64,000 bases of DNA from contig NC_015675.1 of NCBI RefSeq assembly GCF_000176035.2, positions 1 to 64,000 of the forward strand. The letters run 5' to 3'. The notes beneath the pieces were generated by a model. The model was not told where the DNA came from, made no database searches, and saw only the letters and a list, made by a program, of their open reading frames with translations. Source of the DNA: Mesorhizobium opportunistum WSM2075 (GTDB taxonomy: Bacteria; Pseudomonadota; Alphaproteobacteria; Rhizobiales; Rhizobiaceae). Position numbers and translations under genes: made by a program. Positions 42,019-49,110 of the stretch are shown here, one piece after another (within the stretch, counting starts at the first letter, position 1; every line of letters begins with the position of its first letter).

Positions 42019-43308
42019 TTACTTGAACACCTTGTCGGGTGCGTCAAGGCTGTCGGAGCCCTCGAAGGCGATGGCGTTGAGCTTCAGGGAACCGACGGCG
42101 CGCTCGATCGACTTGGTCTGGTCGATCAAGGCGTCGATCGCGGCCTGCACGGTCGCATTGCCTTCGGTGTTGCCCTCGGCGATCTGCTGGTCATAGGCCT
42201 CGCCGGCCTCGGCCCGCGCCTTGATCGCCTCCATCTTGGCGACGGTGACGTCGAGCTTGTCAGACAGTTCCTTGTCGATCGCCGGATCGGCAGTCTTCAC
42301 CATCTCGTGCACCGAAGGTCCCGAGACGACAGTGCCGTCGAGCCTGGTATAGCTGGCGAGATAGGCGGCGCGGATGCCGATGGCGTCGTTGAGATGGGAG
42401 TTGTAGGTGTTATCGGAGAAGCAGTCATGCTCCTCTTCGGGATCGTGCAGCAAGAGGCCGAGCTTCATGCGCTCGCCGGCCAGTTCGCCGTAGGACAGCG
42501 AGCCCATGCCGGTGAAGATCGTCGAGATGGCGGTGTTCGGCTCGCCGTCGGCCAGGGCCTTGCGCGCCGCGCCGTCCGCTTTCCAGTCGTCGACCATTTC
42601 CTGCAGGTCCGAAACCAGGAGTGTGCTGGCGGACTTCAGATATTCGGCACGGCGGTCGCAATTGCCGCCGGTGCAGTTCTTGAGATCATAGTCGGTATAG
42701 GGGCGCTCGCCGGCGCCCGGGCCGGTGCCATGCAGGTCCTGGCCCCAGAGCAGGAACTCGATGGCGTGATAGCCGGTGGCGACGTTGGCCTCGACGCCGC
42801 CAGCCTCCTGCAGCGTACCGGAGAGGAATTCCGGCGAAAGCTTCGAGGCATCGACCTTCTTGCCGTTGATCTCGATTTCCTTGTTGGCGATCACATTGGC
42901 CGTATAGAGCGAATTCGCATCGGACTCGGTGCCGTAGCTCTTGGCGACATAGTCGATCAAGCCTTCGTCCAGCGGCCAGGAATTCACCTTGCCCTCCCAG
43001 TCGTCGACGATCTTGTTGCCGAAACGGTAGACCTCGGTCTGCTGGTAGGGAACACGCGATGCCTTCCAGGCGTCGCGCGCGGCGTTGAGCGTATCCGCCG
43101 ACGGGTTGGCGAGCAGCGCGTCGACCGCCTTGTCGAGGGCTTGCGCCGTGGTCAGCGAATCCTCGTATTTGGCGAGCGCGATGTCGGAATAAGTCGTGAC
43201 GACCGCTTTAGCATCGGTTTGCGCCTTGGCGGGCAGCACGAACACCGCTGCTGTCAGCAAGGCCGTGGCACCCATCGCCGCAAGCCTGCCGCCATATCGT
43301 GCTGTCAT
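42019..43308 (-). CDS. Imelysin (M75) family iron-regulated protein with intact GxHxxE
   Basis: Periplasmic protein of 429 residues with a signal peptide (LAAMGATALLTAAVFVLPAK, cut at AKA-Q) and the M75/imelysin fold. The metal motif is intact in ATGYHAIEFLLWGQDLHGTG. Members include IrpA, ICMP and the C-terminal domain of EfeO, which bind or deliver iron; proteolysis is disputed. ATG at 43308 has GGAGAG upstream; the frame is open further upstream but does not look like a signal peptide. It is the first gene after the Irr-type palindrome at 43558-43578. Confidence 0.92.
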   Translation of the reverse strand: MTARYGGRLAAMGATALLTAAVFVLPAKAQTDAKAVVTTYSDIALAKYEDSLTTAQALDKAVDALLANPSADTLNAARDAWKASRVPYQQTEVYRFGNKIVDDWEGKVNSWPLDEGLIDYVAKSYGTESDANSLYTANVIANKEIEINGKKVDASKLSPEFLSGTLQEAGGVEANVATGYHAIEFLLWGQDLHGTGPGAGERPYTDYDLKNCTGGNCDRRAEYLKSASTLLVSDLQEMVDDWKADGAARKALADGEPNTAISTIFTGMGSLSYGELAGERMKLGLLLHDPEEEHDCFSDNTYNSHLNDAIGIRAAYLASYTRLDGTVVSGPSVHEMVKTADPAIDKELSDKLDVTVAKMEAIKARAEAGEAYDQQIAEGNTEGNATVQAAIDALIDQTKSIERAVGSLKLNAIAFEGSDSLDAPDKVFK

Positions 43309-43752
43309 TATCGCTCTCCAGTTTCTCGGGAATTTCATGAATGGCGCGCGCGGCAATCGGCGCCAGGCCACATCGATGCCATAAGGCACAAGACTTGCCG
43401 CCATCGCGCGGTTCGCGGAAGAAAGACACCAAAATGCCTCCAATCGAACGGGTTCAAGGCCCAAACATCAGGGGATGCGCCAGCGCGCAGGTTTCCATAA
43501 AGCTTCGACGCCGATGGAAGTCAACGAAAATCGACAGGAAAAGCCAATTGAAACAATAGTTTAGAACTATTCTAAACTACAACGGTCAACTTTATGACCT
43601 TGCTGCACCGTCCTTGCCCGGGACTGCAGGCCAGGGAACTGCACGATTGACAGCCGCCATTCCGGGTGCGACCCGCAGACACGCTCTTGCGGCGGCGTCA
43701 GACAATTGCCACTTGGCGAGACATCCTAGAATCGAACCGGGATTGGAATGCG
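43309..43752. promoter_or_regulatory. Divergent promoter region with iron control element
   Basis: The 444 bases between imelysin 1 (minus) and the flavoprotein (plus) contain no gene I can support. They hold the promoters for both, plus the palindrome described separately. The region around 43490-43610 is the AT-rich part. Confidence 0.6.
43558..43578. promoter_or_regulatory. Iron control element, predicted Irr binding site
   Basis: AGTTTAGAA (43558-43566), three bases, and TTCTAAACT (43570-43578) form a perfect 9-base inverted repeat. The core TTTAGAA-N3-TTCTAAA matches the known iron control element bound by Irr in rhizobia. It lies about 250 bases from the imelysin start and 175 bases from the flavoprotein start, so it could control both. 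Confidence 0.85.
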
Positions 43753-45006
43753 ATGAAGAACGGCGTGGTCATTGTCGGTGCGGGTCATGCAGGCGTGCAA
43801 GCGGCGGCAAGCCTGCGCGAGGATAGCTATGACGGGCCGGTGATCCTCATCGGTGATGAGAACGAACTGCCCTATCACAAGCCGCCGCTGTCGAAGACCT
43901 TCATCAAGGATGCCGAAGCCAAGCCGCAACCCTTGCGTGGCGAAGCCTTCTACACCGGTAACGCCATCGACTACCGGCCCGGCATCAGGATCGAGCGCAT
44001 CGATGCCGGCCGTCGTAGCCTGGAGATCTCCGGCGGCGGCGCACTTGCCTTCGACCATCTGATCCTGGCGACCGGATCGCGCCCGCGCCTGCTGCCGCTG
44101 CCAGGTGCGGATCTTTCCGGCGTTTTGTCGCTGCGCTCGCTTTCCGATGCGCGGCTGATCCGGGAATTGAGTGCAAGGAGCGACGACGTCGTCATCCTCG
44201 GCGGCGGTTTCATCGGATTGGAGATCGCCGCGACGCTGCGTGCGGCCGGCCGCACGGTGACAGTGGTGGAGGCAGTCGACCGTCTGCTCGGCCGCGCGGT
44301 TGCACCGGTGGTGGCGAGCCATGTCCGCCAAAGGTTGGAAGCGACAGGCGTGCGCATCCTCACCGGCACCTCGATTGCAAAGCTCGAAGGTGAAAACGGC
44401 CATGTCGCCGCCGCGATCACCTTATCAGGCGAAAGGCTGCCGGCGCGCATGGTCATCGTCGGCATCGGCGCCGTGCCGAATGTCGAACTGGCGCAGGACG
44501 CCGGCCTTGCCATCGCCAACGGCATCCGCGTCGATCACCAGATGCGCAGTTCGGTGCCGGAAATCCTGGCCATCGGCGATGCCGCCTCCTACCGGCACTG
44601 GTTCACCGGCGGCGACGTGCGGCTGGAATCCGTGCAGAACGCCACCGACCAGGCGCGGCTCGCGGCGCGCACCATCACCGGCCATGCCGATGCCTATTGC
44701 GCGGTGCCGTGGTTCTGGTCCGACATTGGCGACATGAAATTGCAGATGGTCGGGCTGACCGCCGGCGGCAATAGCCATGTCCTGCTGGGCGACCTGCCCG
44801 ACAACAAGTTCTCGATCTACCACTATGCCGGGGATCGGCTGCTCGGCATCGAATCGGTCAACCGGCCCGGCGACCACATGCTTGGCCGCAAGATGCTCGG
44901 TGCGGGTTTCTCACCGACGCCGGAAACGGTGGCGGCGGGACCGGATGGGCTGAAAGCGGCGCTAGCTGCGTTTCAAGCCGTCGAACCGGCGAAGGCTGTC
45001 GGCTAG
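43753..45006 (+). CDS. FAD-dependent ferredoxin/rubredoxin reductase-like protein
   Basis: NAD(P)H-dependent flavoprotein of 417 residues. FAD motif VVIVGAGHAG (residues 5-14), NAD(P) motif VVILGGGFIGLEIA (about 150-163), and the ILAIGDAASY FAD-tail motif are visible, followed by a C-terminal domain of the ferredoxin reductase (BphA4/putidaredoxin reductase) class. Its redox partner is unknown. It is divergent from the imelysin-bfd-bfr genes across an iron control element; a role as Bfd reductase is an inference from position. ATG at 43753 fits the FAD motif position. Confidence 0.88.
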   Translation: MKNGVVIVGAGHAGVQAAASLREDSYDGPVILIGDENELPYHKPPLSKTFIKDAEAKPQPLRGEAFYTGNAIDYRPGIRIERIDAGRRSLEISGGGALAFDHLILATGSRPRLLPLPGADLSGVLSLRSLSDARLIRELSARSDDVVILGGGFIGLEIAATLRAAGRTVTVVEAVDRLLGRAVAPVVASHVRQRLEATGVRILTGTSIAKLEGENGHVAAAITLSGERLPARMVIVGIGAVPNVELAQDAGLAIANGIRVDHQMRSSVPEILAIGDAASYRHWFTGGDVRLESVQNATDQARLAARTITGHADAYCAVPWFWSDIGDMKLQMVGLTAGGNSHVLLGDLPDNKFSIYHYAGDRLLGIESVNRPGDHMLGRKMLGAGFSPTPETVAAGPDGLKAALAAFQAVEPAKAVG

Positions 45007-45201
45007 TTTGAAGAATTTGTTCGAGCAATCACCAGTCGGAGAGACGTCGTGAGCAGCGAATATGTCCGAGAGTTGATCCGCCGCGATCAAGACCGTCAAC
45101 TGCTTCGACGTCTCCTCCTTGAGGGCGCGTCATCCGAGCCGGGCGCCCCGGTTGATGATGGCTATTTCGCAGCACTGCGAAAAAGAGCGCAGGGCCAATA
45201 A
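45007..45201 (+). pseudogene. Truncated ParD-like antitoxin remnant
   Basis: Reading on in frame right after the flavoprotein stop gives FEEFVRAITS, then SSEYVRELIRRDQDRQ and a GYFAALRKRAQ end. This matches the middle and C-terminal part of ParD/CopG-type antitoxins, including their S-E-Y-V-R-x-L-I-R-R helix. The N-terminal beta strand that binds DNA is missing, because the frame meets the TAG of the flavoprotein. A GTG at 45049 could start a 50-residue product. I take it as decayed. Confidence 0.6.
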
Positions 45202-45202
45202 G

Positions 45203-45238
45203 GAATCTGCCGGTCGAGACGAGGCTGTATGGCGATAG
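45203..45238 (+). pseudogene. Possible ParE toxin remnant
   Basis: Directly after the ParD remnant, the frame SAGRDEAVWR followed by TAG resembles the start of ParE toxins (S-x-A-x-x-D-L-x-x-I-W-x-Y). Only about 11 codons remain. Short matches like this can be chance, and the call rests on the position behind ParD. Confidence 0.25.
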
Positions 45239-45294
45239 GCGTCAGTTTAGAACGTCTGCGCCGCCCCTCATCCGCCTGCCGGCGTTCGTCGTCA

Positions 45295-45318
45295 GAAAAG
45301 CCAAGCAATTGGCTTTTC
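45295..45318 (+). terminator. Hairpin with GCAA loop after the flavoprotein region
   Basis: GAAAAGCCAA and TTGGCTTTTC pair perfectly over ten bases around the GNRA-type loop GCAA, and the second arm ends in TTTTC. It would act as an intrinsic terminator for the rightward flavoprotein message. Confidence 0.7.
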
Positions 45319-45333
45319 GCCCGCTTCGCGGAT

Positions 45334-45375
45334 CGCTCCTCAACTCCCCGTATAGTGACGGGGAGAAGAGGAGCG
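45334..45375. terminator. Long interrupted palindrome between flavoprotein region and gabT
   Basis: CGCTCCTC, AA, CTCCCCGT, a 6-base loop, ACGGGGAG, AA, GAGGAGCG: two 8-base stems separated by a symmetric 2-base internal loop. It ends eight bases from the gabT stop on the minus strand. The inner part resembles the CCCCGTATAGTGACGGGG motif that recurs in rhizobial intergenic repeats. It probably ends the gabT message. Confidence 0.6.
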
Positions 45376-45382
45376 CTTCAGT

Positions 45383-46660
45383 TCAGGCGGCGCAGACTTC
45401 GCGGATCGAGCTTTCCAAGATGTCGAGCGCTTCGTTCATGACTTCGTCCTGGATGGTGATCGGCGCCAGGAAGCGGATGACGTTGCCGTAGACGCCGCAG
45501 GTCAGCAGGATCAGGCCCTTGTCGAGCGCCTTCAGCCGGATCGCGTTGGCGATCTCGGCCGACGGCAAGCCTTTCTTGACGTCGTTGAACTCGACCGCGT
45601 TCATGAAGCCGAGGCCCCTTATATCGACGATCTCGGGAACGTCGTCACGGATCGACTGCAGGCGCTGCTTCAGCCGCGCGCCCAGCGTGTTGGCGCGGTC
45701 GCACAGCTTTTCGTCCTCGATCACGTCGAGAACCGCGTGTGCGGCGGCAACGCCGATCGGGCTGCCGCCATAGGTGCCGCCGAGGCCGCCGGGGCCGGGC
45801 GCATCCATGATCTCGGCGCGGCCGGTGACCGCCGACAGCGGGAAGCCGCCGGCCAAGCTCTTGGCCATGGTGGTGATGTCGGCCGCCACCTCATGATGAT
45901 CCATCGCGAACATCTTGCCGGTGCGGGCAAAGCCGGTTTGCACTTCGTCGGCGATCAGCAGCATGCCATGCTGGTCGCACAGCTTGCGCAGCGCGGTCAG
46001 GAACTCGCGCGGCGCTTCGTAGAAACCGCCCTCGCCCTGCACCGGCTCGACGATGATGGCGGCAACGCGGGCCGGATCGACATCGGCCTTGAACAAACGA
46101 TCCAGCGCGGCCAGCGAATCGGCTGTGGAAACGCCGTGCAGCGGCACCGGGAACGGCGCATGGTAGACGTCGCCCGGCATGGCGCCGAAGCCGACCTTGT
46201 AGGGAACCACCTTGCCGGTCAGCGCCATGCCCATGAAGGTGCGGCCATGAAAGCCGCCGGAGAAGGCGATGACCGCCGGACGGCCGGTGGCGTTGCGAGC
46301 GATCTTGATGGCGTTCTCAACCGCCTCCGCGCCGGTGGTCACGAAAATGGTCTTCTTCTCGAACTTGCCGGGCAGCATGGCGTTCAGCCGTTCGGCCAGC
46401 CGCACATAGCTCTCATAGGGCACCACCTGGTGGCACGTGTGGGTGAAGCGATCGAGCTGCGCCTTGACCGCCTCGATCACCCTTGGGTGGCGGTGGCCGG
46501 TGTTGACGACGGCGATGCCCGAGGAGAAATCGATGTAGCGGCGGCCTTCGACATCCCAGATCTCCGAGTTTTCAGCCCGGTCGGCATAGATTTGCGTGGT
46601 CATGCCGACGCCGCGCGAGATCGACTGGTTCTTGCGTTCGGAAATGGCTGAATTCTTCAT
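45383..46660 (-). CDS. gabT: 4-aminobutyrate aminotransferase
   Basis: PLP-dependent class III transaminase converting GABA and 2-oxoglutarate to succinate semialdehyde and glutamate. The 425-residue protein has the cofactor segment TTGAEAVENAIKIAR, the ADEVQTGFARTG loop with the PLP-binding Asp, and the Schiff-base Lys in TTMAKSLAGGFP. ATG at 46660 has a GAGGGAC ribosome site. Other class III enzymes are similar, so substrate range is not certain. A succinate semialdehyde dehydrogenase partner is not adjacent. Confidence 0.9.
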   Translation of the reverse strand: MKNSAISERKNQSISRGVGMTTQIYADRAENSEIWDVEGRRYIDFSSGIAVVNTGHRHPRVIEAVKAQLDRFTHTCHQVVPYESYVRLAERLNAMLPGKFEKKTIFVTTGAEAVENAIKIARNATGRPAVIAFSGGFHGRTFMGMALTGKVVPYKVGFGAMPGDVYHAPFPVPLHGVSTADSLAALDRLFKADVDPARVAAIIVEPVQGEGGFYEAPREFLTALRKLCDQHGMLLIADEVQTGFARTGKMFAMDHHEVAADITTMAKSLAGGFPLSAVTGRAEIMDAPGPGGLGGTYGGSPIGVAAAHAVLDVIEDEKLCDRANTLGARLKQRLQSIRDDVPEIVDIRGLGFMNAVEFNDVKKGLPSAEIANAIRLKALDKGLILLTCGVYGNVIRFLAPITIQDEVMNEALDILESSIREVCAA

Positions 46661-46897
46661 GATGTCCCTCATCGGGCCGGCGCCCGTTCTCGTTTGATAC
46701 CGTCTTCTGACCTTATTTCATGTTTTCCTCAAGTCGGCACCACCGGCGGGCGATTGGGCCTGCGGCAGGCGGATCCCCAACCTTGACCAGCCGTGCGATA
46801 CGCGTACGAGAGCGGTTTCCTTTTTCCGGGGATCGATTATCCTCCCGATGTCCGCGAGGTATCGCGCTCAGCGAGCGGCCCGCGGCTGGGGGAGCCC

Positions 46898-48037
46898 ATG
46901 AGCAGGAACGCGACATCGTCCGTCTCGCCGCCATCGGCCCAAGCTCCCCGCCTTTTGTCTTTTACAGCCGCTTCGACGATCTTCGCCTGCACGACGGTGC
47001 TGCTGCTGGCCGGCTGCCAAAAGCAGGAGGCGGCGGCCAAAAAACTGCCCATCATGGTGCGCACCGAGACAGTGGCGATGGCCGACTATGCGCCGAGAAC
47101 CTCGCTGACCGGCGTGATCGCCGCGCGCACGTTGAACAATCTGTCGTTCCGGGTCGGCGGTCGCGTGGCCGAGCGGCTCGTCGATGTCGGCCAGCATGTC
47201 GACCAGGGCACGGTGCTTGCCCGCATCGACCCGCAGGAGCAGGAATCCGATCTGCGTTCGGCACAGGCCGATCTCGATGCCGCGCAGGCGCAGCTGACCC
47301 AGTCCGCCGCCGCCTTCGAGCGGCAGAAGACACTGCTGGCCCAGGGCTTCACCACGCGGCGCGACTATGACGCGGCCGACCAGGCGCAGAAGGTGGCGCA
47401 AGGCAGCGTCGATGCCGCGCGGAGCGCGTTCGCCAACGCCCAGCAAAACCTGTCCTTCACCGAGCTCAAGGCAGGAGCCGCCGGCGTGATCACCGCCCGC
47501 CAGGTCGAAACCGGCCAGGTGGTGCAAGCGGCGCAAACCGTCTTCACCGTCGCCGAGGACGGTGACCGCGACGCGGTGTTCAACGTACAGGAGACGCTGG
47601 TCGCCCGGACTCCCGCCTCCCCGGCGGTAACGATCACATTGTTGTCCGATCCACAGGTCAGGGCGACGGGCAAGGTGCGCGAAATTTCGCCGGCGGTTGA
47701 TCCGGCCTCCGGTTCGATCCGGGTCAAGGTCGGCATTCCCGATACGCCCGCCGGCATGCCGCTGGGGGCAGCCGTCATCGGTTCGGTCGGCGCCAAACAG
47801 GCGAAGGCTATTTTGCTGCCCTGGCAGGCGCTGACGTCCAGCGCCGGCAAGCCGGCGGTCTGGATCGTCGACCCCTCGACCAAGGCGGTGACAATGGCGC
47901 CTGTCGAGGTGCTGGCGTTCGGTTCCGGCACGGTGGCGATCGCCAAGGGACTGAACGAGGGCCAAAGCGTCGTCACCGCGGGCGGACAGTTGCTTAGCCC
48001 TGGACAGACCGTAGAGATATCTGGAGCAGGCCAATGA
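46898..48037 (+). CDS. RND efflux periplasmic adaptor 1 (TriA/TriB-like)
   Basis: Membrane fusion lipoprotein of 379 residues that links an RND pump to an outer-membrane channel. The lipobox LLLAGC ends at Cys40. Next come a lipoyl-type half (RVGGRVAERLVDVGQHVDQGTVLARIDP), an alpha-helical hairpin (about 105-165), and beta-barrel/MP domains. ATG at 46898 has GGGGGAG upstream; a GTG 35 codons earlier is unlikely. Its stop overlaps the second adaptor by four bases. Confidence 0.9.
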   Translation: MSRNATSSVSPPSAQAPRLLSFTAASTIFACTTVLLLAGCQKQEAAAKKLPIMVRTETVAMADYAPRTSLTGVIAARTLNNLSFRVGGRVAERLVDVGQHVDQGTVLARIDPQEQESDLRSAQADLDAAQAQLTQSAAAFERQKTLLAQGFTTRRDYDAADQAQKVAQGSVDAARSAFANAQQNLSFTELKAGAAGVITARQVETGQVVQAAQTVFTVAEDGDRDAVFNVQETLVARTPASPAVTITLLSDPQVRATGKVREISPAVDPASGSIRVKVGIPDTPAGMPLGAAVIGSVGAKQAKAILLPWQALTSSAGKPAVWIVDPSTKAVTMAPVEVLAFGSGTVAIAKGLNEGQSVVTAGGQLLSPGQTVEISGAGQ

Positions 48038-49110
48038 GCCGGCTGCCATCCATCCTGCTCGGCCTGTTCATGTTGGGCGCGCTCGCGTCCTGCTCGAAGT
48101 CCGATGAAAAGCCGCCCGAGATCATCCGGCCGGTGCTGTCGGTGGTGGTCGAGCCGCGCACCACGCAGATTTTCGGCTTTGCCGGCTCGGTCGAGCCGCA
48201 GGTCAGCGCCGACCTTGCTTTCCGTTTGCTTGGCCGGGTTGTCTCGCGCGATGTCAAGGTCGGCGACATCGTCAGCAAGGGCACGACGATCGCCACGCTC
48301 GATCCGACCGCGCTGGAGCTCGCTGTCCAGGCGGCCAAGGCGGAACTCTCCAACGCCGAGGCGCAGTTTGCCAACGCAGCCGCCAGCGAGGAGCGCCAGC
48401 GCCAGCTGCTTGCCGCGGCCAACACCACGCAAGCTGTCTTCGATGCCGCGCAGCAGGCACGCAAAGCGGCCGAGGCCAATGTGGAGCGGGCGAAGGCTTC
48501 GCTTGCCAAATCGCAGGAACAGCTTGGCTATGCCAGGCTGTTCTCGGACTTCGACGGCGTCGTCACGGCCGTCGGCGCCGAGGTCGGCCAGACGGTCTCG
48601 CCAGGCCAGACGGTCGTCACCGTGGCGCGCTCGGACCTGCGCGAGGCAGTGGTCGACATTCCCGACCAATTGACCGGCGATCTCGCGGCCGGCACGCCGT
48701 TCCAGGTCATCCTGCAATCGCTGCCGACGATCCAGACCGAGGCCAAGCTGCGCGAGATCGCGCCGCAGTCCGAGGGCTCGACCCGCACCCGGCGCGTCAA
48801 GCTGACGCTAACCGATCCGCCGCAAGCCTTCCGGCTCGGCTCGACGGTGACGGCGACGCGCATGACCAAGGTGACGCCGACGATCGAACTGCCCCTGTCG
48901 GCGCTGCTCGAAAAGGACGGTGCCGACAAGGTATGGATCGTCGACCCACAGACATCGAGCGTAAGCGCGAAAGAGATAAAGTTGGCCGCCAAGGGCGCCG
49001 CCACGTTCATCGTCGCGGAGGGGCTTGAGGCCGGCATGCGCGTGGTCACCGCGGGCGTCCACAGCCTGAGCGAAGGCCAGAAGGTCAAAGTGCCGGAGGG
49101 CGGCGTCTGA
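48034..49110 (+). CDS. RND efflux periplasmic adaptor 2 (TriA/TriB-like)
   Basis: Second membrane fusion lipoprotein, 358 residues, lipobox ALASC with Cys20. The lipoyl/hairpin pattern repeats (FRLLGRVVSRDVKVGDIVSKG, then a hairpin of about 85-150 rich in Ala and Gln). It overlaps the previous gene by four bases and the pump gene by one base (TGATG), so all three are translationally coupled. Two adaptors for one pump is the TriABC arrangement. Confidence 0.9.
   Translation: MSRLPSILLGLFMLGALASCSKSDEKPPEIIRPVLSVVVEPRTTQIFGFAGSVEPQVSADLAFRLLGRVVSRDVKVGDIVSKGTTIATLDPTALELAVQAAKAELSNAEAQFANAAASEERQRQLLAAANTTQAVFDAAQQARKAAEANVERAKASLAKSQEQLGYARLFSDFDGVVTAVGAEVGQTVSPGQTVVTVARSDLREAVVDIPDQLTGDLAAGTPFQVILQSLPTIQTEAKLREIAPQSEGSTRTRRVKLTLTDPPQAFRLGSTVTATRMTKVTPTIELPLSALLEKDGADKVWIVDPQTSSVSAKEIKLAAKGAATFIVAEGLEAGMRVVTAGVHSLSEGQKVKVPEGGV

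Noticed and set aside
45244..45253. AGTTTAGAAC, identical to the left arm of the iron control element
   Set aside because: The right arm TTCTAAA is missing, and it lies between convergent genes where a promoter site makes little sense.
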